64,000 nt of DNA, taken from Chitinophagales bacterium (GTDB lineage: Bacteria; Bacteroidota; Bacteroidia; Chitinophagales; Chitinophagaceae). This document shows, piece by piece, positions 37,244 to 45,863 of this stretch. Both the position numbers and the translations under genes were made by a program. Within the stretch, counting starts at the first letter, position 1; the number at the start of each line of letters is the position of its first letter. The notes beneath the pieces are model-generated. The model was not told the origin of the DNA and did no database searches. It saw only the letters and a program-made list of their open reading frames with translations. The stretch lies in NCBI GenBank assembly GCA_017303415.1, contig JAFLBJ010000001.1, positions 744,001 to 808,000 of the forward strand, read 5' to 3'.

Positions 37244-37731
37244 TAACCGCAGAGAACGAGAGAACGCGGAGTTACGCAGAGTTAAAATTTATAAACAATT
37301 CTATGAAAACCGTCTTTCATTAATGATACATTAAAATTTATTAGATATCCTAATTTCCTTTTACTTAGTTTTAAATAGGTTATTAGCTGGGCTTTATGGA
37401 TAGGGTGCAACTGATCCACCGATTTTATTTCTAAAATAACACCATCATCAACTATCATATCCATTACAAACACTTTTCCTAAATTAATGCCTTTGTAAGA
37501 TGCTTCTATAGGCACCTGAGTCATTACTTCGTATTCCCTATCTTCTAACTCTTTTTTTAGTGCAATCGTATAGGCTGACTCTAAGAGTCCCGGGCCTAAT
37601 TCTTTGTGTACGGCAATACAAGAATCGAGAATTTCGGCACCAATGCCATTTAATTCATCATTATTCATAAGGTAGGTTTAATAGATAACTAATCTCTGCG
37701 TAACTCTGCGTTCTCCTGTTCTCTGCGGTAA
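37244..37731. mobile_element. putative GxxExxY element bounded by about 40-base inverted repeats
   Basis: The left repeat (37244-37284) begins TAACCGCAGAGAACGAGAGA and ends ACGCAGAGTTA; the right one (about 37691-37731) is its reverse complement with only a few differences. Between them is exactly one gene, the GxxExxY protein, whose stop codon lies inside the left repeat. The 488-base unit fits between two co-oriented genes with 10 and 5 spare bases. Gene-less copies or single arms of the same repeat are at 32126-32285, 33760, 40645 and 41850. Mobility is inferred; no target-site duplication was identified. Confidence 0.6.
37282..37668 (-). CDS. GxxExxY protein (PD-(D/E)xK nuclease-like fold)
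   Basis: 128 aa. The name-giving motif is G27-L-L-E30-S-A-Y33 in GPGLLESAY. The following core strand has FVMDMIV (D70) and LEIKSVDQL (E80, K82), then QLITYLKL (Q94), matching the order of the PD-(D/E)xK nuclease active site, all residues intact. No biochemical role is established for the family. The gene is enclosed by inverted CCGCAGAGAAC-type repeats, and its stop codon is part of one of them. Confidence 0.88.
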   Translation of the reverse strand: MNNDELNGIGAEILDSCIAVHKELGPGLLESAYTIALKKELEDREYEVMTQVPIEASYKGINLGKVFVMDMIVDDGVILEIKSVDQLHPIHKAQLITYLKLSKRKLGYLINFNVSLMKDGFHRIVYKF

Positions 37732-37736
37732 AAAAT

Positions 37737-38741
37737 CTATTTTTTTCCTGCAAGTATACTCCATTCCGTTTCTTCGGCAACGATCTGGTTTGTGAGTTTT
37801 CCGAGCCCTGTAATGGTCATTTCCACGATGTCGCCGGGCTGTAACCACTGCTCCTTATAATTCGGATCATTGAGTTTTCCTGTTCCATTCAGTTCAAGAA
37901 AACAACCTGTTCCCACAGTGCCACTTCCGATCACATCGCCCGGGTAAAGATCCACGCCATAGGAAGCGCGTTCGATGATCTCCGCAAATGTCCAATCCAT
38001 ATCAGCCACATTTCCTTCACTTACCTGTACTCCATTGACGGAGCAGGTCATTTTCAGGTTCCAGTTATCTCCCACATGATTTTCTTTGGCAGGAACTAAA
38101 AATTCATCCAATTCATCCAGGGTCACCAACCAGGGGCCGATGACGGTAGAGAAATCTTTTCCTTTTGCCGGACCAAGATTGAGTTTCATCTCTTCCATCT
38201 GCAGGGTACGCGCACTCATATCATTCATGATCATCAACCCGCCAATATATTCCCGGGCATCGGCGGCGCGGATATTACGGCCATGTTTACAAATAACGAT
38301 CGCACATTCCAGTTCAAAATCGAGTTTTTGAAAATGGTCAGGCATACACACTACTTCCCCTGGACCCTGAATGCTATGATGGTTGGTAAAATAAAAGATG
38401 GGGTATTGGTCAAATTCCGGGATCATGTCCACGCTCCGGTTGCGACGGGCAGCGGCCACATGTTGCCGAAAAGCATACCCATCCCTGCAGGATGTGGGCG
38501 TTGGTACTGGTGCCAACAGATTGAGGTTGCTCAAGGGGATACCCTTATTGGTCATTCGCTGGCCCTCCCGTATCAGGAGTTCTGCTGCCTGTGCCATGGG
38601 GAAACTATCTTCCCAGTAGTTGAGAAACAAACCCATGCTATTGGGAAGGTCGGGATGAAGCACATCCATATCATACACTTTATCATCTATCAGTACACCT
38701 AAATGGTCGTGTCCGTCTTGGAGGTAGGAAAGGAGTTTCAT
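37737..38741 (-). CDS. fumarylacetoacetate hydrolase family protein
   Basis: Metal-dependent C-C hydrolase/decarboxylase of the FAH fold, 334 aa from ATG 38741 (MKLLSYLQDG). The longer frame upstream is a translated heptad array. Seen: LDFELECAIVICKHGRNI with the metal-binding Glu residues, MNDMSARTLQMEEM, LGPAKGKDFSTVIGPWLVT, and GDVIGSGTVGTGC. Members act on fumarylacetoacetate or aromatic-degradation intermediates; no tyrosine pathway genes are adjacent, so the substrate is open. Confidence 0.88.
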   Translation of the reverse strand: MKLLSYLQDGHDHLGVLIDDKVYDMDVLHPDLPNSMGLFLNYWEDSFPMAQAAELLIREGQRMTNKGIPLSNLNLLAPVPTPTSCRDGYAFRQHVAAARRNRSVDMIPEFDQYPIFYFTNHHSIQGPGEVVCMPDHFQKLDFELECAIVICKHGRNIRAADAREYIGGLMIMNDMSARTLQMEEMKLNLGPAKGKDFSTVIGPWLVTLDELDEFLVPAKENHVGDNWNLKMTCSVNGVQVSEGNVADMDWTFAEIIERASYGVDLYPGDVIGSGTVGTGCFLELNGTGKLNDPNYKEQWLQPGDIVEMTITGLGKLTNQIVAEETEWSILAGKK

Positions 38742-38764
38742 GTCGGCAAAGCTAACTGGAATTT

Positions 38765-38957
38765 TGGATTCAGAGCCGGTGAGGGGGGGGTGGATGATGG
38801 ATGATGGATGTTGGATGTCGGATGTTGGATGACAGATGACGGATGACAGGGTCCGGAGTCGGAAGTCAGCCATTCTACCTCGGTCATCTGTCATCCGACA
38901 TCCGACATCCAACATCCAACATCCGACATCCAACCTCCCCTTCCCACTGGTGAATCC
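38765..38957. repeat. inverted heptad array with core B, divergent context
   Basis: Outer pair GGATTCA (38766) / TGAATCC (38951). Left arm of GGATGATGGATGATGGATG and GGATGTCGGATGTTGG units, right arm of GTCATCC, GACATCC and AACATCC units. Core B is GGTCCGGAGTCGGAAGTC at about 38850. It occupies the whole divergent space between the FAH hydrolase and fatty-acid hydroxylase starts, so promoters must overlap or abut it. Confidence 0.88.
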
Positions 38958-38996
38958 TCAATTTGACGTATTTTCGCCTAAGAAATAGCCATTTTT

Positions 38997-39668
38997 ATGC
39001 ATTTCGAAAAGATCCACAATAAAGGCCAGGCGCGTCTGTTTAAGAATGACTTTCTGGAGGCGCTTACCAAGGCCAACCCGCTGGTGATATGGGGTATGTA
39101 CATCCCTATTCTTACTTATATTATTTATCTCGCGGCCACCCGCTATGGATATTCAACCGCCACCATCCTGCTGACCTTTTTTGGTGGTGTACTCTTCTGG
39201 TCCTTTTTTGAGTATCTCGCTCACCGTTTTATTTTCCATTGGATACCGAAGACACCTGGTGCCACTAAGTTTGTTTATACCCTGCATGGCAATCACCATC
39301 ACTATCCCCGTGACCGGCAACGTTTGTTCATGCCCCCCGTTCCCAGTATCATCATTTCCTCTACCATATTTGGCATCATGTACCTGATCATGGGTTCCTG
39401 GGCCTTTATGTTCTTTCCCGGTTTTCTTTTTGGCTACCTGATGTATGGCACCATGCACTATGCGATCCATGCATGGAACCCTCCTTTTAAATGGATGAAA
39501 CCCCTATGGAGAAACCACCACCTGCATCATTATAAAAATGAACACCAGGGATTTGGGGTGAGTTCTACTATCTGGGACCATGTGTTTGGGACAATGTTCA
39601 ATCTGAAGCAGGAGAAAGAGGATAAAGAGAAGGTGCAGGAGCTGATGTTTGAGAAGAAAGTACCATGA
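38997..39668 (+). CDS. sterol desaturase / fatty acid 2-hydroxylase family protein
   Basis: Di-iron membrane oxygenase, 223 aa with about four hydrophobic helices. Histidine clusters are all visible: HRFIFH, HGNHHHYPRD, MHYAIH, and NHHLHHYKNEHQGFG. The spacing matches fatty acid hydroxylases acting on lipid acyl chains (for example 2-hydroxy fatty acids of sphingolipids, which this clade makes). Inner membrane. Monocistronic. Confidence 0.9.
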   Translation: MHFEKIHNKGQARLFKNDFLEALTKANPLVIWGMYIPILTYIIYLAATRYGYSTATILLTFFGGVLFWSFFEYLAHRFIFHWIPKTPGATKFVYTLHGNHHHYPRDRQRLFMPPVPSIIISSTIFGIMYLIMGSWAFMFFPGFLFGYLMYGTMHYAIHAWNPPFKWMKPLWRNHHLHHYKNEHQGFGVSSTIWDHVFGTMFNLKQEKEDKEKVQELMFEKKVP

Positions 39669-39714
39669 TTACATGGATTATTTACCGCTAAGGCGAATTG
39701 GCAGTTAAACACCG

Positions 39715-40479
39715 TTACCTATCCCCCAAAACTCCCAATCCAAACAACGCAAAGTCATACTTTACCGGATCGGTTTTATCAAAGCTTCTTAACTTCTCCG
39801 TCAGTTCTAAAGCAGCCAGCCAGTCGGTTTGTTTTCTTTTTAATAATCCCATCTGACGCGCAACGCGCGCAACATGAAGATCGATCGGGCAAATGAGTTG
39901 TGCCGGACTGATTCTTTGCCATAAACCGAAATCGACTCCCATCTTATCTTTTCTCACCATCCAACGCAGGTACATGTTCAATCGTTTACAGGTAGAACCT
40001 TTTGACGGTGCCGCGATGTGTTTACGCGTGCGCGCCGGGGCATCTTCCAGTGAAAAGAAGTGCTGATAAAATGCATCCAGTCCTTTCTCGATCGTAGGTT
40101 CGTTATTTAACAAAGCTGGTTGAAAGGCATCTTCGAGAGAGGAGTAGTGGGTATAATGATGGTGAAGAAAGGCAACAAAGTAGAGCAGGTCGGTGGCATT
40201 GAAGGTGCGGTGCTTGAAATCCAACAGGGACCGCAGGTCATTTTCGGAATGGTGCAGGATGAATGCATGGGGTTGGTTACCCATTTTGTCCATTAATTCA
40301 TTGGCTTTCGCGATGATCGTGGTGCGATTACCCCAGGCAAAGATGGCAGCGAATAGCCCGGCGATCTCAATGTCCTGCTTTTTAGAAAACCGATGGGGTA
40401 CACTTATCGGGTCGGTGGGGATAAAGGAGGGTTGGTTGAAGTGGAGGTATTGTTTGTCGAGGAAGGTCTTTGGTGTCAT
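39715..40479 (-). CDS. TIGR02757 family protein
   Basis: 254-aa conserved protein of unknown function found mainly in Bacteroidota and a few other phyla. Characteristic segments: DPISVPHRFSKKQDIEIAGLFAAIFAWGNRTTII near the N-terminus (first part at about residue 23), LHHSENDLRSLLDFKHRTF, and CKRLNMYLRWMVRKDKMGVDFGLW followed by CPIDLHVARVARQMGLL. The last part resembles the helix-hairpin DNA glycosylase fold, so a nucleic-acid role is possible but unproven. Confidence 0.85.
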   Translation of the reverse strand: MTPKTFLDKQYLHFNQPSFIPTDPISVPHRFSKKQDIEIAGLFAAIFAWGNRTTIIAKANELMDKMGNQPHAFILHHSENDLRSLLDFKHRTFNATDLLYFVAFLHHHYTHYSSLEDAFQPALLNNEPTIEKGLDAFYQHFFSLEDAPARTRKHIAAPSKGSTCKRLNMYLRWMVRKDKMGVDFGLWQRISPAQLICPIDLHVARVARQMGLLKRKQTDWLAALELTEKLRSFDKTDPVKYDFALFGLGVLGDR

Positions 40480-40493
40480 CTGTGTGGTTTAAC

Positions 40494-40663
40494 CCGGGGA
40501 GGATGTTTGATTTTGGATGGCAGATGACAGGTGACAGATGACGGATGACTGAGTCAGGGTCCCGAAGCATCGGGAGGAATTCCGGAGTCCCGCCATATTA
40601 CTTCTGTCATCTGTCAACAGTCATCTGTCATCCTGAATCCAAACTCTTGTTCTCTGCGGTAAA
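40494..40663. repeat. inverted heptad array with core A
   Basis: Left arm GGATGGCAGATGACAGGTGAC...; core A CAGGGTCCCGAAGCATCGGG to CCATATTACTT nearly identical to 32165; right arm TGTCATCTGTCAACAGTCATC, ending CTCTTGTTCTCTGCGGTAAA, the CCGCAGAGAAC end. Only the right side has that end. Context: between co-directional genes. Confidence 0.88.
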
Positions 40664-40666
40664 TGG

Positions 40667-41806
40667 CTATCCAATCGCTTTACGTAGATCTTCAATCAAA
40701 TCCTCGGCATCTTCAATCCCCACACTCAACCTGATCAAGCCATCATTCAATCCATTCTTGATCCTTTCTTCTCTAGGTATGGAGGCATGGGTCATGGAGG
40801 CGGGGTGGTTGATCAGTGATTCAACCCCACCCAGGCTTTCCGCCAGTGAGAAGAGGTGGGTAGAGGAAAGAACCCGTTTGGCCTCCTCCACGCTTTGGTT
40901 TTTGAGCTCAAAGGAGATCATACCGCCAAAATCACTCATTTGTTTTTTGGCAATGGCATGTTGGGGATGGTCTTCAAAACCGGGCCAATATACTTTGGCG
41001 ACGGCCGGGTGCTGGCGCAGAAAATGGGCGATGGCGCGTCCATTTTCGCAGTGGGCCTTCATGCGTACACCCAGGGTCTTGATGCCGCGCAGGACGAGAA
41101 AACAATCCATGGGGCCAGGTACAGCGCCACAGCTTTTTTGAATAAAATATAATTTTTCACGAAGCGCGGGGTCATTCATCACCAGGGCACCCTGAATTAC
41201 ATCGCTATGGCCACTCAGGTACTTGGTAGCGGAATGCATCACAATATCTGCTCCCAGGTCGAGTGGGTTTTGCAAACAGGGCGAGGCAAACGTATTATCT
41301 ACGCAAAGAAGGGCACCGGCTTTTTTGGCGATAGAAGCGATGGCAGCGATATCCGATACATTCATCAACGGGTTGGTGGGTGTTTCCAGCCAGATGAGTT
41401 TTGTTTTTGGTGAAATGGCGGCAGCTACATTATTACTGTTGGTGGTATCGGTATAGATAAATTTGAGCCCAAATTTTTCAAACACCTTGGTAAAGAGTCG
41501 GTAGGTTCCGCCATACATATCATTTCCACAAACCACTTCATCGCCGGGTTCCAGGAGTTTGATCACCGCATCGGTGGCGGCTACCCCACTGCTAAAGGCC
41601 AAACCAAATTTGCCATTTTCTATTTCCGCCAGGGCTTTCTCCAGCGCTGTTCGCGTAGGGTTCTGGCTACGGGCGTACTCATAGCCTTTATGGGTGGCCG
41701 GGGCTTCCTGTACGTAGGTGGAAGTTTGGTATATCGGGGTCATGATGGCCCCGGTAGAGGGGTCGGGTTCCATGCCAGCGTGAATAAAGCGGGTGTTCTT
41801 TTTCAT
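40667..41806 (-). CDS. PLP-dependent transsulfuration enzyme (cystathionine gamma-synthase/lyase type)
   Basis: Cys/Met metabolism PLP enzyme, 379 aa. It converts O-acyl-homoserine plus Cys to cystathionine, or cleaves cystathionine; sequence alone does not fix the direction. YARSQNPTRTALEKALAEIE, FSSGVAATDAV, the NDMYGGTYRLF region and the PLP lysine in HSATKYLSGHSDV (about residue 200) are all present. Length normal. Monocistronic; the upstream spacer holds one CCGCAGAGAAC arm. Confidence 0.92.
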   Translation of the reverse strand: MKKNTRFIHAGMEPDPSTGAIMTPIYQTSTYVQEAPATHKGYEYARSQNPTRTALEKALAEIENGKFGLAFSSGVAATDAVIKLLEPGDEVVCGNDMYGGTYRLFTKVFEKFGLKFIYTDTTNSNNVAAAISPKTKLIWLETPTNPLMNVSDIAAIASIAKKAGALLCVDNTFASPCLQNPLDLGADIVMHSATKYLSGHSDVIQGALVMNDPALREKLYFIQKSCGAVPGPMDCFLVLRGIKTLGVRMKAHCENGRAIAHFLRQHPAVAKVYWPGFEDHPQHAIAKKQMSDFGGMISFELKNQSVEEAKRVLSSTHLFSLAESLGGVESLINHPASMTHASIPREERIKNGLNDGLIRLSVGIEDAEDLIEDLRKAIG

Positions 41807-41849
41807 GTGGCAAATTTATGAGATTTAAGGCTCACCGAAGAGAAGATGA

Positions 41850-41873
41850 TTCACCGCAGAGAACAAGAGAACG
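41850..41873. repeat. single CCGCAGAGAAC arm
   Basis: TTCACCGCAGAGAACAAGAG followed by AACGCC, matching one arm of the repeat that flanks the GxxExxY gene. No opposite arm was found nearby. The 310-base space 41807-42116 otherwise holds AT-rich sequence and the motif at 41983. Confidence 0.6.
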
Positions 41874-41982
41874 CCACTCATCCCTGACTATAACTCTTTA
41901 ACACCTACTTAACGCTCGCCTGTGAAATGGAAAACTCATGTTTCACACATCATATTATTCCTTTCAACATCAAAAATGAGGT

Positions 41983-41996
41983 CTTTGGTCACTATT
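41983..41996 (+). promoter_or_regulatory. putative shared regulatory motif CTTTGGTCACTATT (copy 1)
   Basis: This 14-base sequence lies 120 bases before the PepSY-like gene at 42117 and recurs exactly at 46780-46793, 94 bases before the paralogue at 46888. Two secreted paralogues sharing an identical upstream word suggests a common regulator. No mapped site supports it. Confidence 0.5.
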
Positions 41997-42116
41997 AAGA
42001 TTTATTTCATGTTGAAACGCAATAATTCAAATTGCCAATCATCGCTATTTCTCTTTTAATGCCCTGGGCCCGGAACTATCTTGCTTGAAATTTATTTTTC
42101 ACGTAAACGATAAACC

Positions 42117-42554
42117 ATGAAAAAGTTACTTGTTGCGGTTGCCTGCTCGCTGGTCCTCTCGGTCGCCTTTGCCGCCGATACAGCAGTGAATGAAAAAGTG
42201 TTAAAAACATTCAAAGAGACCTTTGCCGATGTAAAAAATGAGGAGTGGTTCCAGGATGGGGATCAATACACGGTACGGTTTGTACGAAACGAGATCGATA
42301 CCCGTATCACTTACGATGAGGAAGCAAATATCCTTTCTACCATACGGTACTATAAAGGCAAACACCTGCCCGCGATGATCCTGGGGAAACTCAACCGGAA
42401 GTATGCCGATAAATGGGTGTTCGGGGTGACCGAAACAAGTAATGAAGAAGGTACCCAGTACCATATTACCCTGGAGGATAAGGAAAACTGGATGGTGGTG
42501 GTGTCGGATAGTAATGGGTCTATGCGGGTGGAGAAGAAATTCAAAAAAGCGTAG
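42117..42554 (+). CDS. secreted PepSY-like (DUF2874-type) protein, paralogue 1
   Basis: 145 aa with a signal peptide ending VAFAADTA. The mature part repeats a beta-strand pattern with AVNEKVLKTFKETFADVKNEEWF, then a TRITYDEEANILSTIRYY strand and GTQYHITLEDKENWMVV. This is the layout of small periplasmic PepSY-like (beta-lactamase-inhibitor-like) proteins common in Bacteroidota. A paralogue at 46888 shares the layout (VLTAFKSEFASAKEVNW ... ELSNEEGNNYYLTLE) and an upstream motif. Function unknown. Confidence 0.78.
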   Translation: MKKLLVAVACSLVLSVAFAADTAVNEKVLKTFKETFADVKNEEWFQDGDQYTVRFVRNEIDTRITYDEEANILSTIRYYKGKHLPAMILGKLNRKYADKWVFGVTETSNEEGTQYHITLEDKENWMVVVSDSNGSMRVEKKFKKA

Positions 42555-42560
42555 GGTGGT

Positions 42561-42614
42561 TGAAGGATGACGGATGTCATCTGACATCAGTCATCTGTCA
42601 TCCGAAATCCAACC
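42561..42614. repeat. minimal heptad hairpin
   Basis: GGATGACGGATGTCATC followed directly by TCATCTGTCATCCG: two to three units per arm with no separate core. The smallest member of the heptad family here, located between convergent genes and touching the asnB stop. Confidence 0.7.
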
Positions 42615-44459
42615 TCAATACAAAAAACCAGCCGCAAGGTATCTCCAATCATACGCCTCAGCCGCATAAGCACTATGCGGTTGGGGTTTTTCTTTTAGTA
42701 CGGATTCATTCAGTATCTCTTCGTTTACCAGTTTTTGTTTGGATTGTTGAATAAGGGCCTGAACAGCGGGTAATGCCATCCATTTTTTTTGCGGGGGTTC
42801 AAAGCCGACCTTATCAGTGCGCCAGGTAATGGAAGAAGGCAGGCGATCTTTCATGGCATCGCGGAGCAACCATTTGGTATAGCCATTCCGGATCTTCAGG
42901 TTACCGGGGAGGGTAAAGAGAAACTCCACAAGGTGGTGGTCGAGATAGGGTAACCGCACTTCCACACCATGGGCCATGCTGTTTCGGTCGGCGTAGCGGA
43001 GTAGTTCCTCCAGTCCATGTATGGTGGTATTATAATATAAGGCATCGTTGAGCGTGGAAATAGCGGGTTTGCCCAGGTAGGCATCCCGGCTTTGTTGGCG
43101 GGTAAAACCCGGGTTAAGGGCAGGATTTTTTACGGCTTTTAATAAATACTGTTGCTCCAATACCACGGATGCCAGATCGGGGAAAAGAGCAGCTATGATA
43201 TTTTTAAAACGAAAGGGTTCAGTATTGCCGAGGGCCCGGGCTGCTTTTAGTTCCCCGCTTACCAGCAGTTTCCGATGACGGAACAGTTCCTGCCAATACC
43301 ATTTATAGTATTTGCTATACCCAGCCAGCACTTCATCCGCACCCTGGCCATCCAGTAAAACCGAAACCCCATTTTGGCGTGCCGAGGCATAAACAACATA
43401 TTGTGCCAGGTTACTGGCACTGCCAAAAGGTTCATCCAAATGCCGGGATACTTTTTCAATGAGAGCAGCGATCGAATCCTCTCCAAAAGACGATTTGGTA
43501 TTGGGCCAGTCAAAATGGGCACAGACCTCATCAATAAAGGGCGCTTCGTTCTTTTCAAATCCCGGAAAGACCGCCGAAAAGGATTGAAACTTTTTTGACG
43601 ATTGAGTTTGGGCTGACAGAAGCGCAATGATGGAAGAGCTGTCCAATCCCCCGCTCAGACTGGTACCAACAGCTACATCACTCCGCAACCGGAGCCGGAC
43701 AGCTGTATTTAACAGATCGATAAACTGTTCACCGGCCTCCTGTGGTGAGATATTTGCCAGGGGGTCCTGAATCTCCAATTGCCAATATTGTTCAATATGC
43801 AATTGACCTGTTGCAGGCGTATAAGTCAGGTAGTGCGCGGCGGGCAACTTGCGGACCGATTCAAAAAAAGTTTCTTCGGGTTTGGTGGGATTGTCTACAT
43901 ATCCAATAGTGAGGTAATTGAATAAAAGCCGACGATTGACCTTTTTATCCATGCCTGCGGCCCAAAAGGCTTTGATTTCACTGGCAAAGAGGAATTCATC
44001 CGTTGTATGAATAAAGAAAAATGGTTTTTCACCAAAGCGGTCACGTGCGGCGAATAGGCGCTGATCTTTTTCATCCCAAAGCGCAAAGGCAAACATGCCG
44101 TTGAAATGATCGAGGCAATCTTCTCCAAAATGATCAAATGCCGCAGCGATCACTTCGGTATCTGTACCCGTGTGAAAGACATATCCCTTCTTTTTTAACT
44201 CCTCTCTTAATTCTATGTAATTATAAATTTCGCCGTTGTGGGTGATATAGTATCGGTCAAGACAAAGTATCGGTTGTTGTCCTGCATCGGAGAGATCGAG
44301 GATGGAGAGGCGGCGGTGACCAAGTCCGATATTTCCTTTGTTATTTATCCAGTGTCCTTCGCCGTTGGGTCCGCGATGGGCGAGAGATTGGGTCATCGAC
44401 TTAAGCCGGTCGTGGGAGACAGGTGAAGAGGGGGAGAGTATGCCTGCTATACCACACAT
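42615..44459 (-). CDS. asnB: asparagine synthetase B (glutamine-hydrolysing)
   Basis: Makes asparagine from aspartate, ATP and glutamine. 614 aa from ATG 44459, chosen because the mature enzyme needs the N-terminal Cys of MCGIAGIL as glutaminase nucleophile; the open frame extends 27 codons upstream. Seen: SLAHRGPNGEGHW and LSILDLSDAGQQP in the class II glutaminase domain, then the synthetase PP-loop GTSLSGGLDSSSI around residue 255. Many relatives of this length amidate surface sugars or peptides instead; neighbours do not decide. Confidence 0.92.
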   Translation of the reverse strand: MCGIAGILSPSSPVSHDRLKSMTQSLAHRGPNGEGHWINNKGNIGLGHRRLSILDLSDAGQQPILCLDRYYITHNGEIYNYIELREELKKKGYVFHTGTDTEVIAAAFDHFGEDCLDHFNGMFAFALWDEKDQRLFAARDRFGEKPFFFIHTTDEFLFASEIKAFWAAGMDKKVNRRLLFNYLTIGYVDNPTKPEETFFESVRKLPAAHYLTYTPATGQLHIEQYWQLEIQDPLANISPQEAGEQFIDLLNTAVRLRLRSDVAVGTSLSGGLDSSSIIALLSAQTQSSKKFQSFSAVFPGFEKNEAPFIDEVCAHFDWPNTKSSFGEDSIAALIEKVSRHLDEPFGSASNLAQYVVYASARQNGVSVLLDGQGADEVLAGYSKYYKWYWQELFRHRKLLVSGELKAARALGNTEPFRFKNIIAALFPDLASVVLEQQYLLKAVKNPALNPGFTRQQSRDAYLGKPAISTLNDALYYNTTIHGLEELLRYADRNSMAHGVEVRLPYLDHHLVEFLFTLPGNLKIRNGYTKWLLRDAMKDRLPSSITWRTDKVGFEPPQKKWMALPAVQALIQQSKQKLVNEEILNESVLKEKPQPHSAYAAEAYDWRYLAAGFLY

Positions 44460-44571
44460 TGGACCAGGATTTTGAAATTTAGGGATTAGCGGGATTGGGA
44501 TTTTGATTTCCTGTAACGAGTGCGCTATTTCCTGGCGCACTATCGCGTCATTGCGCCTTTGCGGTGATTTT

Positions 44572-45201
44572 TTAGAACTCTATCGGCAGTTTAGCCATTA
44601 CCGTATCCCACGCCATCACCAAACTTGCCCCCTTATCCCGATCCAGGAAGGTCATGGTGAAATATTCAACAGGCCCTTTGGTTGATTCCACGGGTATCTT
44701 GAAATGTTGAATATCCTTAGTGCTGTCAAAATGCAAACCCCAACTAAACAAATGCGAGTTGAGTACAATATTCCATTCTTTCGGTTCGGGGATACAATAG
44801 ATCACATATCGACCGGCACTAACAGGCTTTCCCTGGATGGTGACGTTTTTAAAGAATTCGATCTCGGTGGCTTCATTTGCCCCTAAACGCCAGGGCTGAC
44901 CGTATTTCTGCAGGTTGCCAAAGATATCCCGGCCTTTTTTCTGCGGGCGGCTATACATGACCCGCATGGTGGGTGGCGCACTGGTTTCTCCACTCATCTT
45001 TAGTTTAGGATATTCAATGGGGTAGTAAATGATATCCATGGGTGATTGGTCGATCAGTCCATTGGGATTGGCGGCTACCTGGGGTACCTGCGCCGGTTTA
45101 TCTGCATTGTCCGTTCCGGCAGGAACAGGTTTGTTGTTGCAGGCAGTAAATCCCAGTATCCCTACCAGGAGCAGAACGTTGGCAGAACGAAGAAGATTCA
45201 T
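44572..45201 (-). CDS. DUF2911 lipoprotein
   Basis: 209 aa. Signal ends in the lipobox LGFTACNNKP. The DUF2911 domain begins about residue 55: SPMDIIYYPIEYPKLKMSG, MRVMYSRPQKKGRDIFG, WRLGANEATEIEF, then the C-terminal VEYFTMTFLD. Function unknown. It is the second of two tandem DUF2911 genes, 9 bases after the other, which lies upstream on the same strand, so they probably arose by duplication and are co-transcribed. Confidence 0.87.
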   Translation of the reverse strand: MNLLRSANVLLLVGILGFTACNNKPVPAGTDNADKPAQVPQVAANPNGLIDQSPMDIIYYPIEYPKLKMSGETSAPPTMRVMYSRPQKKGRDIFGNLQKYGQPWRLGANEATEIEFFKNVTIQGKPVSAGRYVIYCIPEPKEWNIVLNSHLFSWGLHFDSTKDIQHFKIPVESTKGPVEYFTMTFLDRDKGASLVMAWDTVMAKLPIEF

Positions 45202-45210
45202 GCTTGAAAA

Positions 45211-45777
45211 TTACATAGAAATCGGCAGAGATACCATTACATCATCCCAGGCGATATTCATTTGACATCCGGTTGTTGTTTTTTCGAATGACATGGAGAA
45301 AAATTCAACGGCTTCAGTCAGTTTTTTTACGGGTAAATCCATCCGCACTACATCTTTTTTGCTATCGTATTTAAAAGCACCCCAGGTATCGGTGTCCTTA
45401 TTGACAATGACGGTCCATTGATTTTCGTAAGGGATGGCGTAAAGGGTATAGCGTCCTTTGGGAACTTTTTTTCCATTGATCCGGGTATCCTTGTAAAATT
45501 CCACTTCGGTGGCTTCATTGGCTCCGAGGCGCCAGAGTTTGCCATATTCAAGCAATTCACCGAACACTTTACGTCCATTTCGTTGGGGCCGGCTGTAAAT
45601 GGCCCGGGCCATGAGGGCATCCTTGGTCTTGTTCTGGATCTTGAGCACGGGGTAGTTGTCGGGGTAGTAGCACATGTCCATGGGCGACTTATCGGTTTCC
45701 GGGACGTTGGCTGTTTGGGCATTTAACCACAAGAAACCAAATGAACAAAGGGCAAATAGAATAGACTTTCTTATCAT
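45211..45777 (-). CDS. DUF2911 secreted protein
   Basis: 188 aa with an ordinary signal peptide ending LNAQTAN rather than a lipobox, unlike its tandem paralogue. Contains SPMDMCYYPDNYPVLKIQN, ARAIYSRPQRNGRKVFG, WRLGANEATEVEF and VEFFSMSFEK, all aligned with the neighbour. The pair therefore gives one free and one membrane-anchored version of the same domain. Confidence 0.87.
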   Translation of the reverse strand: MIRKSILFALCSFGFLWLNAQTANVPETDKSPMDMCYYPDNYPVLKIQNKTKDALMARAIYSRPQRNGRKVFGELLEYGKLWRLGANEATEVEFYKDTRINGKKVPKGRYTLYAIPYENQWTVIVNKDTDTWGAFKYDSKKDVVRMDLPVKKLTEAVEFFSMSFEKTTTGCQMNIAWDDVMVSLPISM

Positions 45778-45803
45778 AATTACTTATTCATTATTGGCAA
45801 ATT

Positions 45804-45834
45804 TAACCACAGAGGCGCAGAGACACAGAGAATT
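45804..45834. repeat. single ACCACAGAGGCGCAGAGACA arm
   Basis: One arm of the CAGAGACACAGAG type found at 36291, without a partner nearby. It sits between the ends of DUF2911 and ACP phosphodiesterase on the same strand. Confidence 0.5.
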
Positions 45835-45863
45835 TGAATTGAGCTGACTCCGTACCTTGGTAT

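Noticed and set aside
44460-44540. longer start for asnB
   Set aside because: The enzyme needs Cys as residue 2 after Met removal, which is only met at 44459.
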